Assembly: GCF_004153545.1 (NCBI RefSeq)
Contig: NZ_SDVA01000001.1
Coordinates: 434,001 to 498,000 of the forward strand
Source of the DNA: Serinicoccus sediminis
GTDB lineage: Bacteria; Actinomycetota; Actinomycetes; Actinomycetales; Dermatophilaceae
Direction of reading: 5' to 3'
Length of the DNA stretch: 64,000 nucleotides
This document shows positions 25,137 through 32,854 of the stretch, in pieces. The translations under genes and the position numbers were made by a program. Numbering within the stretch: the stretch's first letter is position 1; each line of letters starts with the position of its first letter. Below the pieces are notes generated by a model. That model did not search any database. It saw only the letters and a list, made by a program, of their open reading frames with translations, and was not told where the DNA came from.

Positions 25137-25940
25137 TCAGGCGGCGTGCCAGCCCAGCCGCGCGGAGACGTCGCCCGCCGCCTGCAGCAGCAGGGGCAGG
25201 ATCTGCTCCACCCGGTCCTCGTCGATCCGGAAGCTCGGCCCGGAGACGCTCACCGAGGCGCACACCTCCCCGTGCGCGTTGCGCACCGGCGCCGCCACCG
25301 CGGTGAGCCCGACGTCCAGCTCGTCGCGGGCCACGGCATACCCCTGGGCGACGACGTCGTCCACCAGCTCCTCGAGCCGGCGAGGGTCGGTCACGGTGGA
25401 GTCGGTGTATGCCGTGAGCTCACCCCACGCGGCGCGACGCTCCGTCGGGGACAGCCCGCTGACGAGGACCCGGCCGTTGGAGGTGGCGTGCAGCGGGATG
25501 TGCTGGCCGACCCAGTTGTAGGACGTGATGGTCGAGGGTCCGATGACCTGGTCGATGTAGAGCGCGGAGCGGTCGCCGAGCACGGCCAGGTTGACCGTCT
25601 CGTTGGTCTGCGAGGCCAGCAGGCGGCAGACCGGGCGCGCCTCCTGCACCAGGTCGAGGCGGGCGCTGGTCGCCCCGGCGAGGCGCAGGATGCCGACCCC
25701 CAGCCGGGCGCGGCCGCGCTCGGTCGGCTGCTCGACGAGGTCGTGCGCCGCCAGGGCCGCGACGAGCCGGCTGGCGGTGGACTTGTGGACCCCCAGCTGG
25801 GCGGCGATCTCCCCGACGCCAGCCTCACCCCGGGCCAGGATCTCCAGGATGGTGAGGGCCCGGTCGACGGACTGGACGGCCCCCTGGCTGCGGGCCTCAC
25901 CGGCCGAGGACGGGGACGACGGGTCGTTCTCGTTGCGCAT
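25137..25940 (-). CDS. IclR-family transcriptional regulator (one-carbon/dehydrogenase cluster)
   Basis: This 267-residue regulator has an N-terminal winged HTH (about 25-85: VDRALTILEILARGEAGVGEIAAQLGVHKSTASRLVAAL) and a C-terminal IclR effector domain (NLAVLGDRSALYIDQVIGPST...SVSVSGPSFRIDEDRVEQIL). It is encoded upstream of, and on the same strand as, the dehydrogenase-etf operon. A perfect palindrome GTTGC-N7-GCAAC overlaps its own start codon, and related sites precede the operon and metF, so I infer that it autoregulates and controls these genes. The effector may be a methylated glycine; that is a guess. Confidence 0.92.
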   Translation of the reverse strand: MRNENDPSSPSSAGEARSQGAVQSVDRALTILEILARGEAGVGEIAAQLGVHKSTASRLVAALAAHDLVEQPTERGRARLGVGILRLAGATSARLDLVQEARPVCRLLASQTNETVNLAVLGDRSALYIDQVIGPSTITSYNWVGQHIPLHATSNGRVLVSGLSPTERRAAWGELTAYTDSTVTDPRRLEELVDDVVAQGYAVARDELDVGLTAVAAPVRNAHGEVCASVSVSGPSFRIDEDRVEQILPLLLQAAGDVSARLGWHAA

Positions 25941-25948
25941 GCCGCAAC
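25932..25948. promoter_or_regulatory. Perfect 17-bp palindrome overlapping the iclR start codon
   Basis: GTTGC-GCATGCC-GCAAC; allowing one more base in each arm the stem is GTTGCG/CGCAAC around CATGC. It overlaps the ATG of the IclR gene. Its architecture equals the site at 38182-38198 over the metF start. Confidence 0.65.
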
Positions 25949-26001
25949 CCTACGCGTCCTGCGCGCAGCCGCCGCCCTCGACGGGCGCCGAGCCGTCTGG
26001 G

Positions 26002-26697
26002 TCAGCCCGCCCTCCGCACCCGCTGCGCCTCGAGCCCGTCGAGCAGCAGGTCCAGGGTGAACTCGAACTCCGCCTGGCTGTCGCACCAGCCGAGGACGTC
26101 GCCGTCTGCGGCGTGCAGCTCCGAGGCGACCATGGCGCCCAGGTGCGGCAGCGCGTCGGCCATCGCCGCCAGCTGCGCCTCGGACAGGTCGACGTCGGTG
26201 CTGCCACCGGCGGTCGGGGGCGAGAACAGCTCCTGGGTGAAGCCCAGGGCCATCGACCCGAAGGCGTGCAGGGCCTTGTGGGCCAGGGCATACCCGAGTC
26301 CTCCCTCGACCATGGTCGCCAGCACCTGCTCGAAGTAGGCGTAGACGCTCGGGGGCACCGTGGCCCGGCTGCTCACGAGGCCGGGGGCCCAGGGGTGGCG
26401 GACCACGACGGAGCGGGCGGCCAGGAACCGTCGCCTCAGCACGGCTCTCCAGTCGTCGCCCGGCGCGGCACCTCCGGCCTCCCCCGCCGCGGCCTCGATC
26501 TCGGCGACGACCGCCTCGACCAGGCCGTCGAGCAGGGCGTCCTTGCCGCGCACGTGGTGGTAGAGCGACATGGCCTCCACCCCCAGGTCGCCCGCCAGCC
26601 GGCGCATGGTCAGCGCGGGCACCCCGTCCGCGTCGGCGACCGCCATGGCGGCGGCCAGCACCCGCGCCCGGGTCAACGGCTCCCTCGTCCTCGTCAT
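26002..26697 (-). CDS. TetR-family repressor with TetR_C_1-type ligand domain
   Basis: This 231-residue repressor has an N-terminal HTH (LTRARVLAAAMAVADADGVPALTMRRLAGDLGVEAMSLYHHVRGKDALLDGL), which is the TetR/TetR_C_1 pattern with SLYHHVRGK. The C-terminal domain is helical, with the typical PSVYAYFEQVLATMVEGGLG. It is divergent from the DUF4386 membrane protein across an 84-bp gap holding two palindromic operators, so it almost certainly represses both genes. The inducer is unknown. Confidence 0.92.
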   Translation of the reverse strand: MTRTREPLTRARVLAAAMAVADADGVPALTMRRLAGDLGVEAMSLYHHVRGKDALLDGLVEAVVAEIEAAAGEAGGAAPGDDWRAVLRRRFLAARSVVVRHPWAPGLVSSRATVPPSVYAYFEQVLATMVEGGLGYALAHKALHAFGSMALGFTQELFSPPTAGGSTDVDLSEAQLAAMADALPHLGAMVASELHAADGDVLGWCDSQAEFEFTLDLLLDGLEAQRVRRAG

Positions 26698-26727
26698 GCT
26701 CGTCCTCTGTGGTGGCCCATTGACTCA

Positions 26728-26760
26728 CCTTACAACGTATGGTTACCTTACTACGTAAGG
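26728..26760. promoter_or_regulatory. Two tandem TetR operators overlapping the DUF4386 promoter
   Basis: CCTTAC-AAC-GTATGG (26728-26742, one mismatch) and CCTTAC-TAC-GTAAGG (26746-26760, perfect) lie 18 bp apart. TTGACT (26720-26725) and TACCTT (26744-26749), 18 bp apart, form a plausible plus-strand promoter, with the -10 box inside the second operator. This is the classic placement for repression by the divergent TetR protein. Confidence 0.75.
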
Positions 26761-26781
26761 CACACACGAGAGGACTCGCTC

Positions 26782-27501
26782 ATGACCACGACCACCAGCA
26801 CCACACCCCCGCGCACCACGCCCCCGCGCACCAGCGCCGCGGAACGCTCTGCGTCGCTCCTGCCGACCGCCCGCACGACGGGCTGGCTCTACCTCGCGCT
26901 CGGTGTGACGGGGATGCTGGGTTTCCTCCTCATCCGTCCCCAGGTCGTGGGTGAGGACGGGACCGCGACCGTGTCGCTGATGACGACGCACGAGACGCTC
27001 GCCCGGGCCGGCGTCGTGGCCGACCTGGGCATCGTCGTCACGCAGGTGCTCGTGGCCCTGTGGTTCTTCCGCCTCTTCCGCCGCACCGACGCCTTCCTGG
27101 CGGGCACCCTGGCGGTCTTCGGCCTCTTCAACGCCACGGTGGTGCTGGCCAGCGCGGCCGCGACGGCCACCGCCGTGGACCTGGCTCCGACCGGCGTCCA
27201 GGCCGCCGGTCAGGTGCAGGCCCTCACCACGCTCAGCGAGAACCTCTGGAGCGTCGGCGCCGTCTTCTTCGGGCTCTGGCTGCTGCCCATGGGCCTCCTG
27301 GCCCTGCGGGTGGGGATGGTCCGCCCGCTCGGCTGGGTGCTCGTCGCCGGAGGCCTGGGGTATGTCGTCAGCTCGGTGCTCGGTTTCCTGCTCCCCGACG
27401 CGGCGGTGGTCGCGGCGCTGCTCACCGTCCCGGCGACCGTCGGCGAGTTCTGGATGATCGGCTACCTGCTGCACGGCGGGGTGTTCCGCCGCGCCGGCTG
27501 A
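26782..27501 (+). CDS. DUF4386-type integral membrane protein
   Basis: The 239-residue protein has a Thr/Pro-rich N-terminus followed by six hydrophobic segments (for example GWLYLALGVTGMLGFLLI, LGIVVTQVLVALWFF, VGAVFFGLWLLPMGLLALR, WVLVAGGLGYVVSSVLGFLL). This matches DUF4386, whose function is not established. GAGAGGA about seven bases before ATG 26782 serves as ribosome site. Control by the divergent TetR protein suggests a response to a small molecule or to envelope stress. Confidence 0.82.
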   Translation: MTTTTSTTPPRTTPPRTSAAERSASLLPTARTTGWLYLALGVTGMLGFLLIRPQVVGEDGTATVSLMTTHETLARAGVVADLGIVVTQVLVALWFFRLFRRTDAFLAGTLAVFGLFNATVVLASAAATATAVDLAPTGVQAAGQVQALTTLSENLWSVGAVFFGLWLLPMGLLALRVGMVRPLGWVLVAGGLGYVVSSVLGFLLPDAAVVAALLTVPATVGEFWMIGYLLHGGVFRRAG

Positions 27502-27536
27502 GGCGTGGCCGCGCCCTCACGGCGCCGGGCCCGCGC

Positions 27537-28781
27537 TCAGCGGTCGAGCTGCCCGATGAGGGCGTTCAGGTGCCGCTGCTCGCGGATGCTCCGCGTCAGC
27601 CGGGCCGCCTCGGCCCAGCAGCCGCGGGCGCCGGCGATGTCCCCCGTGCGGGCGAGCAGGTGCCCCCGCACCGCGTGCACGCGGTGCCACCTCGGGTCCT
27701 TCACGCGGTCCAGCACCGCCAGGCCCGCCGACGGCCCCTCGACCTCGGCGGTCGCGGTGGCGAGGGCGACGGTCGTCGCCGCCGACGGCGCGACGTCGTC
27801 GAGCATGCGGTACAGCACGAGGATCTGTCGCCAGTCGGTGTCCTCCGGCCGTGCCGCCTCGGCGTGCACCGCGGCGACCGCGGCCTGCAGCTGGAACTGC
27901 CCCACCGCACCGAGCGGAAGGCATACCTCGAGCAGCCCGACCCCCTCGCGGATGAGGGACGGGTCCCACAGCCCCCGGTCCTGCTCGTCCAGCGGCACGA
28001 GGTCGCCGCTGGCGTCCGTGCGGGCCGGCGTGCGCGCCGCCGTGAGCAGCAGCAGCGCCAGCAGCCCTGCGTTCTCCGGGTCCTGCGGGCACGCCTCGTG
28101 CAGGACCCGGGCCAACCTCAGACCCTCGCCCACGAAGGCGCCGTCGACCACCGCGTCGCCGGAGCTGCGCTGGTGACCTTCGGTGAAGACGAGCGAGACG
28201 ACGTGGCGCACCGCCGCCATCCGCTCCGGGAGCTCCACGGGGTCCGGCACCCCGAAGCTGACGTCCGCAGCTGCCAGCGTGGCGCGGGCACGGCTGATGC
28301 GCTGCGCCATCGTCGCCTCGGGCACGAGGAAGCCGGCCGCGACCTGGCGGGTGCTGAGACCGCCCACCGCCCGCAGCGTGAGCGCCACGCGCGAGCTCGG
28401 TGACAGCGCCGGGTGACAGCACCGCAGCATCATCTCCACCACGTCGTCTGGGACGGCCACGGGCTCCTGCTCGTCCCCCGGGACCACGCCGCGGTGCAGG
28501 GCGCCGGTCTGGCGCGCGACGACCTCCTCGCGCGCCCGCCGGGCCTCGTCGCTGCGCACCCGATCGACCAACCGGCGGGAGGCCACCCGGACCAGCCAGG
28601 CACCGGGGTCGTCGGGCAGACCCTCGGACGGCCACTGCTCGGACGCCGCCAGGAGCGCTTCCTGCGCGGCGTCCTCGCAGTCCCCGGCGTCACCGTGCCG
28701 GCGCAGCAGCGCCGCCAGCACCCGCGGCCGGTGGGCGCGCCACACCGTCTCCAGGGTGGGGTCAGTCGCCGTCGTCACCAC
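27537..28781 (-). CDS. ECF-type sigma factor with DUF6596/TPR extension (ECF42-like)
   Basis: It is 414 residues, about twice the length of an ordinary ECF sigma factor. Region 2 reads CEDAAQEALLAASEQWPSEGLPDDPGAWLVRVASRRLVDRVRS; region 4 reads LRAVGGLSTRQVAAGFLVPEATMAQRISRARATL. The long C-terminal part (about 180-414) has DUF6596 and TPR-like helices (LALLLLTAARTPARTD, ILVLYRMLDDVAPSAATTVALA). In this group the extension is needed for activity and takes the place of an anti-sigma factor. It is co-transcribed with a YCII gene, the hallmark ECF42 partner, and its GTG lies 20 bases inside the end of that gene. GTG 28778 is an alternative start. Confidence 0.9.
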   Translation of the reverse strand: MVTTATDPTLETVWRAHRPRVLAALLRRHGDAGDCEDAAQEALLAASEQWPSEGLPDDPGAWLVRVASRRLVDRVRSDEARRAREEVVARQTGALHRGVVPGDEQEPVAVPDDVVEMMLRCCHPALSPSSRVALTLRAVGGLSTRQVAAGFLVPEATMAQRISRARATLAAADVSFGVPDPVELPERMAAVRHVVSLVFTEGHQRSSGDAVVDGAFVGEGLRLARVLHEACPQDPENAGLLALLLLTAARTPARTDASGDLVPLDEQDRGLWDPSLIREGVGLLEVCLPLGAVGQFQLQAAVAAVHAEAARPEDTDWRQILVLYRMLDDVAPSAATTVALATATAEVEGPSAGLAVLDRVKDPRWHRVHAVRGHLLARTGDIAGARGCWAEAARLTRSIREQRHLNALIGQLDR

Positions 28782-29154
28782 CCCCCATGACCGGGCGCAG
28801 CTCCACCGTCTCCCCCGGGCCGCTGAAGGCCTCGGTGATCTGCTCGGCCCGCTCCTGGGACTCCACGTCGATGAGGAAGAAGCCCGCGAGGTGCTCCCTC
28901 CCCTCGGCGTAGGGGCCGTCGGTCACCACCTGCTCGCCGTCCGCCCACCGGAAGAGCCGTGCCGAGGTCGGGTCGCCCAGGGCCTCCCCTCCGACGAGCT
29001 CTCCCCGCTCGCTGAGCTCGCCGAGCATCCGCTCGAAGTCGCCGTTGAGCCGGTCGCGGTCCTCCTGCGACTGCTCCTGGTAGGCCGGCAGGAAGTCGGC
29101 CGTGGGGTGGCCCCAGGGCTGAGGGTTGGACTGGATGAGGATGACGTACTTCAT
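28762..29154 (-). CDS. YCII/DGPF-domain protein
   Basis: This 130-residue protein starts MKYVILIQSNPQPWG with an AAGGAG ribosome site six bases upstream. It has the signature VTDGPYAEGREHLAGFFLIDVESQERAEQI, in which DGPYAE is the DGPF-type motif. Such proteins are small dimeric ferredoxin-like folds; their chemistry is unclear. They are encoded beside ECF42 sigma factors and are commonly its targets. Translation of the sigma gene is probably coupled to it. Confidence 0.9.
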   Translation of the reverse strand: MKYVILIQSNPQPWGHPTADFLPAYQEQSQEDRDRLNGDFERMLGELSERGELVGGEALGDPTSARLFRWADGEQVVTDGPYAEGREHLAGFFLIDVESQERAEQITEAFSGPGETVELRPVMGGGDDGD

Positions 29155-29251
29155 CTGCTGCTCCTTGCTCGTGGCGTGCGGTTCCGCGCCGCCGTCCGGC
29201 GACGTCCACCTGGGACGTCGGAGCGGGTGGGCGGTTCTCGACATGCTTCGC

Positions 29252-30418
29252 TCAGGTGCGCTCGAGGACCTCCACCGACAGCACGGTCGGCAGGTGCCGC
29301 GCGACCTCCGCCCAGCTCTCCCCCTCGTCCGTGCTGGCGAAGACCGAGCCGGTGTTGGTCCCGAAGTAGAGGCCCGCGGGGTCGGCCGAGTCTCCCGCCA
29401 TGGCCTGGCGCAGCACGGTGAAGAAGCACGACTCCTGCGGCAGCCCGGCCCGCTGCGCCTCCCACGTCGCGCCGCCGTCGGTCGACCGCCACACCGCTGC
29501 GGCGGCGTCGGGCGGGTAGCGACCCTCCATGTCGCCGTTGAGCGGGATGGTCCAGATGGTGTCGGGGTCGCGCGGGTGCACGCGCATGGGGGAGCCGAAG
29601 GTGGAGGGCAGGCCGGCGGTGACGTCGCTCCAGCTCAGACCTCCGTCGCCGGAGCGCCACACCCCGACGTGGTTGCGCTGGTAGAGCACGTCGCCCGGGC
29701 CGGGGGCCCGGACGATGTGGTGCACGCACAGACCGACCTCGCCGCCGCCCGGTCCTCCCGGATGCCCGGCCGCCGCCGCGGCGTCCGGCTCGTCCGGCAG
29801 CGCCAGCGCGTTGCGCCGCTCCCACTGACCCCCGGCGTCCTTGGACGCGAAGACCCCGGCGGCCGAGATGCCGAGCCACAACCGGGACGGGTCGCCGGGG
29901 TCGGCCAGGATGGTATGCAGCACCAGCCCGGCCGCGCCGGGGTTCCAGTCCTCGGCCGACGGGTGTCGGCGCAGGCTCTCCACCTCGGTCCACGTCACCC
30001 CGCCGTCGTCACTGGCGAGGAGGGCGGCCGGCTTGGTGCCGGCATACACCCGGTCCCCCGCCACACCCAGCGACCAGACCTGGCTGAACTCCGTGCCAGA
30101 GGGGACCTGCTCCGCGGTCCACCCCACGGCGGCGGCGAAGCCGGGGTCGTTCGCCGCCCAGTCGTCCATCGCCCCGGTCGTCAGCCGGCTCAGCTCCCAG
30201 GTGTGACCACCGTCGCCGGAGCGCCACACACCGGCCCCCGACCACTCGCTGCCCCCGCCCGCCCAGAGGGTCCCGGTGACCGGGTCGCCGACGACGTGGT
30301 TGACCGGCCACCCGTCGCAGTAGGGGCCGCGCACCGACCAGCCGGCGTCACCGTCGCGTGGTTCGAGGACGAATGCTCCCTTGGTCGTGCCCACCAGCAG
30401 CATCGGTCGCCCCGCCAT
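29252..30418 (-). CDS. BNR/Asp-box repeat beta-propeller protein (sialidase/VPS10-like fold)
   Basis: The 388-residue protein has at least six Asp-box repeats: SGDGGHTWEL, SDDGGVTWTEV, SKDAGGQWERR, SGDGGLSWSDV, STDGGATWEAQ, STDEGESWAEV. This predicts a beta-propeller. I see no signal peptide and none of the catalytic arginine triad that would make a sialidase, so sialidase activity is unlikely. The start is the ATG at 30418. The function is unknown. It lies between the ECF42 pair and the methyltransferase gene. The gap 30419-30530 holds a GC-rich imperfect hairpin near 30506-30528 that may end the methyltransferase transcript. Confidence 0.82.
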   Translation of the reverse strand: MAGRPMLLVGTTKGAFVLEPRDGDAGWSVRGPYCDGWPVNHVVGDPVTGTLWAGGGSEWSGAGVWRSGDGGHTWELSRLTTGAMDDWAANDPGFAAAVGWTAEQVPSGTEFSQVWSLGVAGDRVYAGTKPAALLASDDGGVTWTEVESLRRHPSAEDWNPGAAGLVLHTILADPGDPSRLWLGISAAGVFASKDAGGQWERRNALALPDEPDAAAAAGHPGGPGGGEVGLCVHHIVRAPGPGDVLYQRNHVGVWRSGDGGLSWSDVTAGLPSTFGSPMRVHPRDPDTIWTIPLNGDMEGRYPPDAAAAVWRSTDGGATWEAQRAGLPQESCFFTVLRQAMAGDSADPAGLYFGTNTGSVFASTDEGESWAEVARHLPTVLSVEVLERT

Positions 30419-30530
30419 GGCTCCGCCCTCTCCGCGCCACCGCCGCTGGTGACGCCTCGGATCCGATCCTGGCACGCACCACCGACAGCCGTCACGGATC
30501 GGGGGGCCGGGACCCCGGGTCCGGCGGGCC

Positions 30531-31970
30531 TCAGTCGCCCAGCTCGGCCCGGCGCCGCACGACGAAGGCCTCCAGCTCCTCCCGCACGGCGTCGTCCAGC
30601 GGGGGCGCCTCGTAGCCCTCCAGCCGGGAGGCGACCACGGCCGAGGCGCGGGTCGCGGTGTCCGGCGACCCCTTGGAGGTCCACCGCTCGAAGTTGTCCG
30701 CGCTGGACAGGAACGGCCGGTAGAAGCAGGTCCGGAAGCGCTCCATGGTGTGCATCGCCCCGAGGAAGTGGCCGCCGTGCCCGACCTCCACGTGCGCGTC
30801 GAAGGCCAGCGAGCCCTCGTCGATCTCCAGCGGACGGAACTCGTGCTGCAGCATCTCGATGATCTGGCAGTCGACGACGAACTTCTCGAAGCTGCTGACC
30901 AGGCCGCCCTCGAGCCAGCCGGCCGAGTGCATGACCCAGTTGGTGCCGGCGAGGAAGGTCGGGAGCAGCGTCATCGTCGCCTCGTAGCCGGCCTGGGCGT
31001 CCGGCACCTGGGAGCTGGTCAGCCCACCGCCGCCGCGGAACGGCAGCCCGAAGTGCCGCGCGATCTGCCCGGTGCACAGCAGCCCCAGGCCCGACTCGGG
31101 CGTCCCGAACGTCGGGGACCCCGACTGCATGTCGATGGTGGACAGGAACGACCCGAAGATCACCGGCGTCCCCGGCCGGATGGTCTGCGCGAGCGCGATC
31201 CCGGAGAGCGCCTCGGTGATCTGCTGGGTGAGCGCCGCTGGGATGGTCACCGGCGACATGGCACCCATGAGGATGAACGGGGTGAGCACCACGGGCTGGC
31301 CGGCGCGGGCGTACTCGAAGAGCGCCTCGAGCATCCGGTCGTCCCAGCGCAGCGGGCTGTTGCAGTTGATGAGCGAGATCGACGCCGGGGTCGCCTCGAT
31401 CGCCTCGCGCCCGCCGAAGAGGATCTCCCCCATCGCGATGACGTCGCGCGCGTTCTGCCCCGACACCACGTTGCCCATGTAGACCTTGTCGGTCTGCGTC
31501 ATCAGCGCGAGCGTCATGTCGAGGTGCCGCGAGTCCAGCGGCAGGTCGTTGGGCTCGCAGACGACGCCGCCGGCGGAGTCGAGGACGTCGAAGGTCTGCG
31601 CCAGCCGGGCGAACCGTTGGTAGTCGTCGAAGGTGCCGTCGCGCCGCGCGTCGCCCTCGCGCACGAACGGCGGGCCGTAGACCGCGCCGAACGCCATGCT
31701 GTCGCCACCGATGTGGATCGAGCGCTCCGGGTTGCGCGCCTGCACGTCGAACTCCCGGGGCGCCTTCGCGACCTGCTCGAGCACCCACTCCGGGTCGAGG
31801 TATGCCGTGTCCCCCTCGACCTTCTGCCCCGCCTCCCGCAGCAGCGCGAGGGCCTCCTCGCTGGCGAACTGCACCCCCACCTCGGTCATCAGCCGGCGCC
31901 AGGCGCCGTCGAGCTGGTCCATCGCCTGCTCCGAGAGCACCTCGTACCTCGGCATGCGGTTGACGAACAT
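30531..31970 (-). CDS. MttB-superfamily corrinoid methyltransferase, non-pyrrolysine (probable glycine betaine type)
   Basis: It is predicted to move a methyl group from a quaternary amine to the Co(I) corrinoid of the protein encoded at 32851. The 479 residues match the family length (about 480). Recognisable parts are GVQFASEEALALLREAGQKVEGDTAYL, MGNVVSGQNARDVI, ISLINCNSPLRWDDRMLEAL, PVVLTPFILMGAMSPVTIPAAL, AGWLEGGLVSSFEKFVVDCQIIEML and EVGHGGHFLGAMHTMERFR. No in-frame TAG occurs, so it is not a pyrrolysine MttB but belongs with MtgB-like enzymes. GGAGGAG five to six bases ahead sets the start at ATG 31970; earlier codons would run into the operator at 32037. Substrate identity is inferred from context. 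Confidence 0.88.
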   Translation of the reverse strand: MFVNRMPRYEVLSEQAMDQLDGAWRRLMTEVGVQFASEEALALLREAGQKVEGDTAYLDPEWVLEQVAKAPREFDVQARNPERSIHIGGDSMAFGAVYGPPFVREGDARRDGTFDDYQRFARLAQTFDVLDSAGGVVCEPNDLPLDSRHLDMTLALMTQTDKVYMGNVVSGQNARDVIAMGEILFGGREAIEATPASISLINCNSPLRWDDRMLEALFEYARAGQPVVLTPFILMGAMSPVTIPAALTQQITEALSGIALAQTIRPGTPVIFGSFLSTIDMQSGSPTFGTPESGLGLLCTGQIARHFGLPFRGGGGLTSSQVPDAQAGYEATMTLLPTFLAGTNWVMHSAGWLEGGLVSSFEKFVVDCQIIEMLQHEFRPLEIDEGSLAFDAHVEVGHGGHFLGAMHTMERFRTCFYRPFLSSADNFERWTSKGSPDTATRASAVVASRLEGYEAPPLDDAVREELEAFVVRRRAELGD

Positions 31971-32036
31971 CCCACTCCTCCTCCCCGTCGCCGGGCGGCC
32001 CCGGGCGACGCGCCGGACGCCGCACCCTTGCGTCGT

Positions 32037-32070
32037 CTCACGATATGGGCATACGATCCCACATAGTGAG
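32037..32070. promoter_or_regulatory. 34-bp palindromic operator between the methyltransferase and second iclR genes
   Basis: CTCACGATATGGG (32037-32049) and CCCACATAGTGAG (32058-32070) are inverted repeats with 11 of 13 positions complementary and an 8-base centre. It lies between divergent genes, 67 bases from the methyltransferase start and 26 from the regulator start. It is a good candidate binding site for the second IclR protein and differs from the GTTGC-N7-GCAAC site of the first. Confidence 0.65.
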
Positions 32071-32095
32071 CACTCAGGGAAGAGGGACACGGAGA

Positions 32096-32854
32096 ATGGC
32101 AACCCAGGGGACCCAGGCGATCGACCGGGCGGCGGACCTCGTCGTGCGCGTCGTCCAGTCGCCCGACCCGCTGAGCACCCCCGACCTCGCGCAGGCCACC
32201 GGCCTGGCCCGCTCGACCGTCTCCCGGCTGCTGTCCGCGCTGGAGCGCTCGCACCTCATCTCCCGCGACGTGGAGGGCAACGGCTACCTGCCCGGGCCGC
32301 TCTTCGAGCAGTACGCCGCCCGCACCGACACCCGGGAGTGGCTGGCCCGCGAGGCCCAGCCGACGATGGCCGCGCTGAGCGAGGCCACCGGGGAGACCAT
32401 CAACCTCGGCGTACCGGTCGGCACCTCGGTGGTGCAGATCGCCCAGGTCGACTCCACCTTCCTCATCGGCAGCCGCGACTGGGTGGGCGTGGACCTGCCC
32501 GCCCACTGCTCCTCGCTCGGCAAGACCCTGTACGCCTTCGGCGCCCTCGACCTGCCCGAGCAGCTGCCCTCGCTCACCACGCGCACCGTCACCGACCCGG
32601 ACGCCCTGCGCGCCGAGTTCGAGGTCATCCGGGCCCGGGGCTGGGCGACGACCGTCGACGAGCTCGAGGTGGCGCTCACCGGCATCGGCGCCCCCGTCCG
32701 GCTCCGCGGCCGCCTCGTCGCGGCCATCGGGGTGTCCGGTCCCACCTCCCGACTGACCGGCCGGCTCGACGAGCTCGGCCGCCTCGTCTCCCGGCACGCG
32801 GACGACCTGTCCGGGCGCCTCACCGAGCCGCACGTGATGAAAGGTGCCTCATGA
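32096..32854 (+). CDS. IclR-family transcriptional regulator (corrinoid methyltransferase cluster)
   Basis: This 252-residue regulator has an N-terminal winged HTH (AIDRAADLVVRVVQSPDPLSTPDLAQATGLARSTVSRLLSAL) and a C-terminal effector domain (GETINLGVPVGTSVVQIAQVDSTFLIG...IGAPVRLRGRLVAAIGVSGPTSRLTG). ATG 32096 is chosen because GAGGG lies nine bases upstream and because starting at 32045 would translate the palindromic operator. It heads the operon regulator - corrinoid protein - methyltransferase - reactivator, with the MttB-like gene divergent, so it probably governs the whole system. Its stop overlaps the corrinoid protein's ATG. Confidence 0.92.
   Translation: MATQGTQAIDRAADLVVRVVQSPDPLSTPDLAQATGLARSTVSRLLSALERSHLISRDVEGNGYLPGPLFEQYAARTDTREWLAREAQPTMAALSEATGETINLGVPVGTSVVQIAQVDSTFLIGSRDWVGVDLPAHCSSLGKTLYAFGALDLPEQLPSLTTRTVTDPDALRAEFEVIRARGWATTVDELEVALTGIGAPVRLRGRLVAAIGVSGPTSRLTGRLDELGRLVSRHADDLSGRLTEPHVMKGAS

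Noticed and set aside
29252-30418. Sialidase activity for the BNR-repeat protein
   Set aside because: Asp-boxes only define the propeller fold; there is no signal peptide and no catalytic Arg triad or Tyr/Glu pair that I can place.
30531-31970. Pyrrolysine-containing trimethylamine methyltransferase
   Set aside because: There is no in-frame TAG and no pyl genes nearby; the frame is continuous at the normal family length.
32045-32095. Earlier start for the second IclR regulator at ATG 32045
   Set aside because: It would translate the palindromic operator, and a well-spaced GAGGG precedes ATG 32096.
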